This document shows, piece after piece, positions 57,605 to 64,000 of a stretch of DNA of 64,000 nt. Numbering within the stretch: position 1 is the stretch's first letter; every line of letters begins with the position of its first letter. The DNA is from a bacterium (lineage in GTDB: Bacteria > Bacillota > Bacilli > Lactobacillales > Streptococcaceae): assembly GCA_905221545.1 (NCBI GenBank), contig CAJNDO010000007.1:72660-136659 (forward strand), written 5' to 3'. Below the pieces are notes generated by a model, which was given only the letters and a program-made list of their open reading frames with translations, did not search any database and was not told the origin of the DNA. The position numbers and the translations under genes were made by a program.

Positions 57605-58471
57605 TTAAATTTCAAATTTCTTAGATACTCTCAATTGGATGATCGAAATCACTACAATTAAGAAGAACAAGATTACGGCAATGGCATTGGCATAACCGAA
57701 TTGGTTGTTTTTAAAGGCATAGTTATAAACCAAAAGCCCAAGTGAGGTTGTGGCATTGTTTGGACCACCACCGGTCATGGCAAAGACTTGGTCAAAGGCA
57801 GTCAGCCCACCTTTTAGGGCTAGGATAAAGACCATAGAGACACTTGGTAGCAAGTAAGGCAATTCAATGTTCCAGAAAACTTGCTTGCTAGTCGCGCCAT
57901 CAATCCTTGCTGCCTCTGTAATCTCAGTTGGAATAGATTGCAAACCAGCTAGGAAGATGATGATGGGCATAGCCACCCCTTGCCAAAGAAGGACAAAGAC
58001 AGCCGCAAAGATCGCTCCCCACTTAGTCCCTAAAAGACTGGTTTGGAGAAATTCAATATGAAGGGCATGCCCAATCGCTGGAAGACCGTAGTTGAAGACT
58101 TGCTTGAAGATCAAAGCCACTGTCAAACCAGACAAAACAGCTGGGAAGAAGAACCAAGCACGGAAGAAGGTTTGGCCTTTGATTTTAGAGTTCAAGACAC
58201 GCGCAATGAAGATCCCGAGTGCAATCTCACCAACCACCATGGCAATCGTAATGATTGCGGTAAAGCCAATCGCATTCATGAATTTTGGATCCATGAAGAG
58301 GAGCTTAAAGTTGTTTAAGCCGACAAATTTGTAGTTATAAGTCAATCCTGTCCAGTTGGTAAAACTGTAAAAGGCTCCTTGAAACATCGGCACATAGAAG
58401 AAAATTGCTTGTAACAAGAGGGGGATGACCACAAAAGCCCATGCCCAATATTTTTGTAATACTTTTTTCAT
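57605..58471 (-). CDS. rafF: Raffinose/multiple sugar ABC transporter permease
   Basis: A 288-residue MsmF-type permease with six membrane segments and the docking loop TEITEAARIDGATSKQVFWN. The start MKKVLQKYW has AGGAG about 11 bases ahead. Placed between the binding protein and rafG. Confidence 0.92.
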   Translation of the reverse strand: MKKVLQKYWAWAFVVIPLLLQAIFFYVPMFQGAFYSFTNWTGLTYNYKFVGLNNFKLLFMDPKFMNAIGFTAIITIAMVVGEIALGIFIARVLNSKIKGQTFFRAWFFFPAVLSGLTVALIFKQVFNYGLPAIGHALHIEFLQTSLLGTKWGAIFAAVFVLLWQGVAMPIIIFLAGLQSIPTEITEAARIDGATSKQVFWNIELPYLLPSVSMVFILALKGGLTAFDQVFAMTGGGPNNATTSLGLLVYNYAFKNNQFGYANAIAVILFFLIVVISIIQLRVSKKFEI

Positions 58472-58484
58472 AGTCTCTCTACTC

Positions 58485-59744
58485 CTAATCCACATCCGCT
58501 TTCATCGGGTTAAAGAAGGCATTCAAATCATTGACCATGCCTTGTTTATCACCGGTCAAGACATAGTTCATGGTCAAAGTATGGAAGTCTGCTTCACTGG
58601 TCCAGTATTGTTGCAACCAGACCAAGTGACGATCCGTAAATGCATATTCGGTCATACCAGCAAGCGGTGAATCTTCTCCTGCTTGTTTGACCCCTTCAAT
58701 CGCTGTTGGAGATCCGTCCACATCGTAGTATTTTTGCATGACTTCTGGACGGGTCATATATTCCACAAAGGCATTGGCTTCTTTTGGATGTTTGGTGGTG
58801 GCTGAGATAGACCATGCCAAGTCTCCCGCACCAACGGTTAAGCTTTGTCCTTTTTCTTTTCCTGGAATCATGAAGGTCCCAATCTTAAAGTTCGGTTTTT
58901 GTTCATTAATCGCTGTGATTGCCCAAGACCCATTTGGTGTCATGAGGACATCCCCACGTGCGAAGGCTCCGATAACATCGGTATAGCCAGCACCTTCCCA
59001 GTTCTTTTGCTTAGAGCCATTGATGCGAAGGATGTCCATGACCTTGATGTCATCTTTCATAATCGGATCCGACAATTTAATGGCATTTGGTTTAGAATAA
59101 CGAAGGTATTGATTGGCTTCTTTTCCTCCACCTGTTGCTGTCGCAAAGGCTAATTGATTGTAACCATTGAGTGTCCAAGCATCTGCACCTGCAATTCCAA
59201 ATGGTGTTTGTCCTTTAGCAACGATGTCTTTGACTAACTGTTCAAATTCATCCCAGGTTTCAGGAACCTTCAAGCCCAGCTCTTCGAATTTATCTTTGTT
59301 GTAGTAAATTCCATAAGCATTAGCTGTAAAAGGAACGTTGTAAACTTTTTCGTTTACAGCATATTTTTCAGCGTAGCCATTTTTCACGCGTTTCAGGTAG
59401 TCTTTGTTGCTCAAATCTTCAAAGACACCTGCTTTTGCCCATTCTTGCAGTTCGATGGACTGTGGGTAAATATTGACCACATCAGGCACATCTCCTGCGA
59501 GAACACGTGTCTTCAATACTTCACCAGCATTTGGTACATTGACGACTTTGACCTTGATCTTAGGGTTTTCCTTCTCAAAATCACGAGCGATTTCTTCCAA
59601 GGTTTTGGTCATTTCTTTTTTCTGGTTGAAATACTCGATGGTCACTGTGCCATCCGCAGATTTACCATAGTTGGAGCAAGCGCCGAGCCCAAACAAAGCT
59701 AAACCTGTAATTGCAAGAAGTCCGATTTTTTTATACCATTTCAT
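58485..59744 (-). CDS. rafE: Raffinose/multiple sugar-binding lipoprotein
   Basis: A 419-residue binding protein with a lipoprotein signal: KK near the start, a hydrophobic stretch, and the lipobox LGAC with Cys23. It captures raffinose, melibiose or isomaltosides outside the cell and passes them to RafFG. AAAGGAGG precedes ATG. Confidence 0.93.
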   Translation of the reverse strand: MKWYKKIGLLAITGLALFGLGACSNYGKSADGTVTIEYFNQKKEMTKTLEEIARDFEKENPKIKVKVVNVPNAGEVLKTRVLAGDVPDVVNIYPQSIELQEWAKAGVFEDLSNKDYLKRVKNGYAEKYAVNEKVYNVPFTANAYGIYYNKDKFEELGLKVPETWDEFEQLVKDIVAKGQTPFGIAGADAWTLNGYNQLAFATATGGGKEANQYLRYSKPNAIKLSDPIMKDDIKVMDILRINGSKQKNWEGAGYTDVIGAFARGDVLMTPNGSWAITAINEQKPNFKIGTFMIPGKEKGQSLTVGAGDLAWSISATTKHPKEANAFVEYMTRPEVMQKYYDVDGSPTAIEGVKQAGEDSPLAGMTEYAFTDRHLVWLQQYWTSEADFHTLTMNYVLTGDKQGMVNDLNAFFNPMKADVD

Positions 59745-59778
59745 TGGAAAGCCTCCTTTATAAATTTATACACCTTTA

Positions 59779-61941
59779 TTATAGTCTTCTAAAAATATAC
59801 TGTCTACTCAAAAAATCTCCTTGGGATAAGATAACAGTTAAGCCCGCATACATTAGTTCTGCACCTGAGTAAACTTCTCCATTTTCCTGTAATTCATACA
59901 GGCCCTCTACATCCAAATCTTTTAACTTTAAAGTTGTTTCCATGGTCTCTACAACTGATAAAATTCGAACATAGGTTACAATCGTTTGATTCTCATAGTT
60001 AAATTGTACAGCTGCTTCATTGGATTCAGCATCGGGGTTAATGAGCCTATACTGCTGTCCTAACTGAATTACTGGACGTAATTCCTTATACAAGTTCACC
60101 TGAGTTTCAATGTCTTCTTTTTCTTTCTCAGTCAGACTTGTTAAATCAAGCTCATAACCCAGATTTCCCATCATTGCCACATGACCACGAGTTTCTAATG
60201 GTGTCATTCGTCCCATCTGATGATTCGGCACTGCTGACACATGAGCCCCCATTGAAATGGTTGGATAGAGATAGGATGAACCGTATTGAATTGGTAAACG
60301 TGCAATAGCATCGGTATTATCACTTGCCCAGACTTGTGGGAAATAACGCATCATACCAAGATCATTTCGTCCACCACCACCAGAGCAGGACTCAAAGAGA
60401 ATATGGTTGTGCTTCTCTGTCAGATAAGCGACAAGTTCATAAAGCCCCAGCATGTACTGATGAGATTGCATCTGTGTCTCTAGATAGTTCGAACCATTCC
60501 CCAAGTTAGTCATATTACGATTCATATCCCATTTGATGTAGTCAATCTCATGATAAGATAGGAGTTCATCTAAGACATTTTTCAAATATTCTACTACCTG
60601 AGAATTTGCAAGATTAAGTACTAATTGATTTCTAGAATAGGTATGCTCATATCCTGGAACCTGAATAGCCCAATCAGGATGTTTACGATACAAATCACTA
60701 TCTATAGAAATCATTTCAGGTTCTAACCAAAGCCCAAACTGCAAACCTCTTTCATGGATAGCTGAAATCAGACTTTCTAGACTTCCACCTATCTTTTTCT
60801 CATTAACAATCCAATCACCTAAAGCACGATTATCATCAAAGCGATTACCAAACCACCCATCATCTAATACAAAAAGCTCAATTCCAACTTTCTTGGCTTC
60901 ATCGGCTAGCTCCAACAGTTTTTCTCTCTGAAAGTCAAAGTAAGTAGCTTCCCAGTTATTGATTAGAATTGGACGTTCTTTTTTAGAAAATTCACTTGGC
61001 ATAATGTGCTGAAGTACAAAGTTCTGACTCTCATGACTAATACCAGTTAATCCCTTATTTGAAAAGGTCACTAAAGCTACCGGTGTTTCAAAATTTTCCT
61101 CAGGATTTAACTTCCAAGAAAAGTTTTCCGGATTAATGCCAATAGCAACCCGAACTTCATTCAATTGATTTTTTTGAACAAAAGCTTCAAAGTTGCCACT
61201 ATACATTAGTTGAATAGCAAACACATTTCCAGCATCCTCTGTGACTCCTTGATTACATAAGAGAATGGCTGGTGTTTGAGCATGACCAGAAGCCCCACGG
61301 TTCGAACTAATCGAAAAGATTCCTTGTTCTACCTGTTGACGTCGAACAGTCTTTTCACGAGCATAAGCACCCTGCAAAGTTACTATTTCGTAAGCCGCCG
61401 CTGGAAAATCAGCCATAAAAGAAAAGTCTTTATGGATGACAACTTCCTGATTACTCTTATTCTCCAATTTACTGTAGCTAGCAATTGTCGAATTATTATC
61501 AAAAGCAGTATAATACAAAGTCAGACTAAGTTGAGCCTTAGAATCTTCTAAAATCAAGGCAAGAGTCTCTGTACCATCCATGCTGTGTGGAGAAGGTAAG
61601 CCTTGTGGACCATTTTGACCTTTTAAAATCTTTGCTTCTATAAACCGAAAATCTGTTACCTCAGTTGCATCGTGCTGAACCTGTAAAGTTGGTTTTCTAA
61701 AATCACCCAAACCATGTTGTCCAAAAATCTGACGTTGCGTATCTACACTAAAGGTTCGATTAGTAGCTGTCGGATTCCCTGAAAAAGCATGATCTCGTTC
61801 GTAAACACTATTAGCACCTCTATAGTTCTTAATAGTCTTTCCAAAATGTTTTAAAAGTAAGAAACCATCCCTATTTTCAATAATCAAACTCAAATCTTTA
61901 CTCTCAACATAAAATAGATTATTCTCTATCCGAATTCCCAT
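59779..61941 (-). CDS. aga: Alpha-galactosidase (GH36)
   Basis: A 720-residue GH36 enzyme. The nucleophile Asp is in [11 protein letters not shown] and the acid Asp in [21 protein letters not shown] binds the sugar. It releases galactose from raffinose or melibiose, leaving sucrose for GtfA. GAGGT seven bases before MGIRIENN decides the start; a much longer reading frame into the rafR region is rejected. Confidence 0.95.
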   Translation of the reverse strand: MGIRIENNLFYVESKDLSLIIENRDGFLLLKHFGKTIKNYRGANSVYERDHAFSGNPTATNRTFSVDTQRQIFGQHGLGDFRKPTLQVQHDATEVTDFRFIEAKILKGQNGPQGLPSPHSMDGTETLALILEDSKAQLSLTLYYTAFDNNSTIASYSKLENKSNQEVVIHKDFSFMADFPAAAYEIVTLQGAYAREKTVRRQQVEQGIFSISSNRGASGHAQTPAILLCNQGVTEDAGNVFAIQLMYSGNFEAFVQKNQLNEVRVAIGINPENFSWKLNPEENFETPVALVTFSNKGLTGISHESQNFVLQHIMPSEFSKKERPILINNWEATYFDFQREKLLELADEAKKVGIELFVLDDGWFGNRFDDNRALGDWIVNEKKIGGSLESLISAIHERGLQFGLWLEPEMISIDSDLYRKHPDWAIQVPGYEHTYSRNQLVLNLANSQVVEYLKNVLDELLSYHEIDYIKWDMNRNMTNLGNGSNYLETQMQSHQYMLGLYELVAYLTEKHNHILFESCSGGGGRNDLGMMRYFPQVWASDNTDAIARLPIQYGSSYLYPTISMGAHVSAVPNHQMGRMTPLETRGHVAMMGNLGYELDLTSLTEKEKEDIETQVNLYKELRPVIQLGQQYRLINPDAESNEAAVQFNYENQTIVTYVRILSVVETMETTLKLKDLDVEGLYELQENGEVYSGAELMYAGLTVILSQGDFLSRQYIFRRL

Positions 61942-61982
61942 AAATTGTACCTCATCTATTTCTTGAAAAAATTTTAACAAAT

Positions 61983-61996
61983 AAAAGCGCTTTCTA
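61983..61996. promoter_or_regulatory. Candidate CcpA cre site between aga and rafR
   Basis: AAAAGCGCTTTCTA, close to the cre consensus, in the 107-base divergent region. Both flanking promoters have weak -35 elements, as expected where RafR activates. Confidence 0.55.
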
Positions 61997-62048
61997 AAAT
62001 AGAAAAATGTCTCAAAAATATGGTAAAATGTTAGGTAGGAGGTGGAAC

Positions 62049-62909
62049 ATGCTAGTTTTTTCAGAATACCAGACTGGAACAATTGACCTTTCCCTAAACT
62101 TTTATGGATATGAGGAATGCAAACCTAATTACTCTTTTGGTCCAGCTATTCGTGATACATACGTCCTACATTACATTACTAAAGGACAAGGAAAATTTCA
62201 TTACAAAGGTAAAATTGTTGATTTAAAAGAAGGAGATTTCTTTCTATTAAAACCAGATGAATTAACCTTTTATCAAGCAGATAGTGAGAAACCTTGGGCC
62301 TACTACTGGTTAGGAATAACAGGAGGGAAAGCCCCTGACTATTTTGCTCTTTCACAAATTTCTGACCAATCCTATCTCATCCAATCTGAAACTTGTCACA
62401 CTCAAACAACTGCAAAACTCATCTCAGATATTGTCCGCTTCGCTCAGATTTCAAAATCAAATGAATTGGCTCAACTCCATATCATGGGACAACTTCATGA
62501 ACTGATGTTTCATCTGGGAACTATTGCTCCCAATCAGAAAAAAAAGAATATTTCATCAACCCACCAACTCTATCTTGAATGCAAAAGATTAATTGATAGC
62601 CACTATCCCCAATCAATTACAATTCAAGATTTAGCAAAAGAACTATCCGTTCACAGAAGCTACTTATCAAGCGTATTCAAAGAATTTAACTCCTTATCCC
62701 CCAAAGAATACCTACTATACGTTCGAATGTATCGAGCTAAACAACTTCTCGAAAATACCCAAGAGTCCATCAAGGTAATTGCATACTCAGTAGGCTTTTC
62801 AGATCCACTACATTTTTCTAAAGCTTATAAACAATACTTTAACCAGACTCCAAGTCAAACAAGAAAAGAATATTCTCAACATCAACTAGTGAGAAAGGAA
62901 ACACTATGA
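62049..62909 (+). CDS. rafR: AraC family regulator of raffinose genes
   Basis: A 286-residue activator: an N-terminal cupin-like sugar domain and two C-terminal HTH units ([20 protein letters not shown] and [20 protein letters not shown]). AGGAGGTGGAAC precedes ATG at 62049. Divergent from aga; the pneumococcal equivalent is needed for raf expression. Overlaps birA by four bases. Confidence 0.92.
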   Translation: MLVFSEYQTGTIDLSLNFYGYEECKPNYSFGPAIRDTYVLHYITKGQGKFHYKGKIVDLKEGDFFLLKPDELTFYQADSEKPWAYYWLGITGGKAPDYFALSQISDQSYLIQSETCHTQTTAKLISDIVRFAQISKSNELAQLHIMGQLHELMFHLGTIAPNQKKKNISSTHQLYLECKRLIDSHYPQSITIQDLAKELSVHRSYLSSVFKEFNSLSPKEYLLYVRMYRAKQLLENTQESIKVIAYSVGFSDPLHFSKAYKQYFNQTPSQTRKEYSQHQLVRKETL

Positions 62910-63841
62910 AATCCTACCAAGCCGTCTACCAAATTCTAGCTAAAGAAAGCGATTATATCAGCGGAGAAAAGATTGCAGAAGAACTATCCCTCAGTCGAAC
63001 ATCGATTTGGAAAGCCATCAAGCGTCTAGAACAAGAAGGCATTGAAATTGATAGTATCAAAAACAAAGGATATAAACTAGTGAATGGAGACCTTATTCTT
63101 CCAGAACTTCTAGAACAAAATCTTCCAATTAAAGTTAGCTTTAAAACTGAGACTAAATCAACACAACTCGATGCAAAAGAAGCAATTGATTTAGGACATG
63201 AAGCAAACACTCTCTATCTAGCTTCCTATCAAACAGCTGGTCGAGGCCGTTCCCAACGTTCTTTCTACTCCCCACAAGGTGGCATTTATATGACACTCCA
63301 TCTTAAACCAAATCTTCCTTACGACAAATTACCGTCCTACACACTACTTGTAGCAGGAGCCATCTACAAAGCCATTAAGAACCTAACTTTAATAGATGTC
63401 GACATAAAATGGGTCAACGATATCTACCTCAAAAATCATAAAATTGGAGGAATCCTCACTGAGGCAATGACATCTGTAGAAACAGGCTTAGTCACAGATA
63501 TCATTATTGGAGTAGGAATCAACTTCACTATTAATGATTTCCCACAAGAATTAAAAGAAAAAGCTGCTAGCTTATTTAAAGCACCAGCACCTATAACAAG
63601 AAATGAATTAATTATCGAAATATGGCGCAGTTTCTTCGAAACACCAGAAGATGAGTTATTATACCTCTATAAAAAACAGTCATTTGTTCTTGGAAAAGAA
63701 GTTACTTTCACACTGGATCAAAAAGACTACAAGGGACTTGCTAAAGACATCTCAGAAAATGGCAAGCTTTTAGTTCAATGTGATAACGGAAAAGAAATCT
63801 GGCTCAATAGCGGTGAAATTTCACTCAAGGGTTGGAAGTAA
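62906..63841 (+). CDS. birA: Bifunctional biotin-protein ligase / repressor
   Basis: A 311-residue group II BirA: winged helix at residues 1-60 (GEKIAEELSLSRTSIWKAIK), the ligase loop TAGRGRSQRSF, KWVNDIYL, IGVGINF and a C-terminal SH3-like part. It attaches biotin to acyl carriers and represses biotin uptake or synthesis genes. Shares ATGA with rafR and is followed by a terminator. Confidence 0.94.
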   Translation: MKSYQAVYQILAKESDYISGEKIAEELSLSRTSIWKAIKRLEQEGIEIDSIKNKGYKLVNGDLILPELLEQNLPIKVSFKTETKSTQLDAKEAIDLGHEANTLYLASYQTAGRGRSQRSFYSPQGGIYMTLHLKPNLPYDKLPSYTLLVAGAIYKAIKNLTLIDVDIKWVNDIYLKNHKIGGILTEAMTSVETGLVTDIIIGVGINFTINDFPQELKEKAASLFKAPAPITRNELIIEIWRSFFETPEDELLYLYKKQSFVLGKEVTFTLDQKDYKGLAKDISENGKLLVQCDNGKEIWLNSGEISLKGWK

Positions 63842-63861
63842 AAAAATACAATTATAAAATA

Positions 63862-63908
63862 ACTCCAGATGAGTAATTCAATTAAGTTCTACACATCTGA
63901 AGTTTTTT
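63862..63908 (+). terminator. Terminator after birA
   Basis: ACTCCAGATG pairs with CATCTGAAGT (one mismatch) around a 22-base loop, then six T. Confidence 0.75.
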
Positions 63909-63924
63909 ATATTATTAAAAAAGA

Positions 63925-64000
63925 GGCTCTATAATATTTGTAGTGGGTAAATCCCCTGTAGATATTATGGAGCCTATTTTGTTGTAGAAAAAAAGTTCCA
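63925..64000. mobile_element. Possible end of an insertion sequence or MITE at the window edge
   Basis: A long imperfect hairpin from GGCTC (63925) to GAGCC (63974), with ATAATAT / ATATTAT arms and several G-U pairs, followed by T-rich sequence that runs off the window. I associate it loosely with ISL3-like elements of pneumococci but cannot confirm that. Confidence 0.35.

Noticed and set aside
61942..62082. 47-codon N-terminal extension of the alpha-galactosidase
   Set aside because: It would cross the divergent promoter region and the start of rafR; GH36 homology begins at MGIRIENN, which has a GAGGT site.

Overview
The window is chromosomal DNA of a Mitis-group Streptococcus (S. mitis / S. 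oralis / S. pneumoniae relatives). Support: low G+C; a BOX-type repeat; a ComX cin-box (TACGAATA) in front of a prepilin peptidase gene; 6S RNA beside rarA; and gene blocks I recognise from pneumococcal chromosomes (nrdR-dnaB, the trp operon, xpt-pbuX, gal, proV-proWX with its MarR gene, the raffinose/sucrose block ending in birA). Protein names come from reading motifs and family resemblance by eye; no search was run.

Layout. 1-4.4 kb: end of dnaB, nrdR, a GntR-controlled ABC transporter and a lone ABC exporter. 4.4-6.8 kb: lrgAB, then a MarR gene and a thioredoxin operon that share a repeated operator. 6.8-9.4 kb: an accessory queuosine-precursor operon queCDEF behind a candidate preQ1 riboswitch, closed by a BOX element. 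9.4-17.6 kb: aquaporin, DUF2785, then a long leftward operon (DUF3013, M50-like protease, NUDIX, GIY-YIG, prmA, rsmE, pepF). 17.7-19.4 kb: rarA, 6S RNA, tRNA-Lys(CTT). 20-29 kb: competence peptidase cclA, trpEGDCFBA, and a second stand-alone trpB; both trp units have T-box leaders with a UGG specifier. 29-35.7 kb: aminotransferase plus sugar-phosphate transferase (probably the first teichoic acid sugar), a heterodimeric ABC exporter, a DUF421/DUF3290 pair. 35.8-39.8 kb: exoA, a VOC protein, guanine riboswitch with xpt-pbuX, thioesterase. 39.8-44.4 kb: galK-HAD-galT with divergent galR.

44.5-49.9 kb is the foreign part. A broken 3' remnant of pnuC is followed by scraps of a lactic-acid-bacterial plasmid: an ISS1-like transposase fused in frame to the tail of a RepB initiator, a frameshifted DUF536 gene and the first 53 codons of an HsdS. 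A complete four-gene ECF vitamin-type transporter of visibly higher G+C follows. Its promoter and first leader hairpin look streptococcal and may be the old pnuC control region, so the island appears to have replaced the front of pnuC and captured its promoter. This is the most unusual part of the window.

49.9-64 kb returns to the host backbone: choline/betaine transporter, SnoaL-like protein and MarR regulator; an O-antigen-ligase-like membrane protein; gtfA-rafGFE-aga with divergent rafR; birA; and at the right edge a hairpin that may be the start of an insertion sequence. Together the genes describe an oral commensal with flexible sugar use (galactose, raffinose, sucrose), tryptophan and queuosine-precursor synthesis, and competence.
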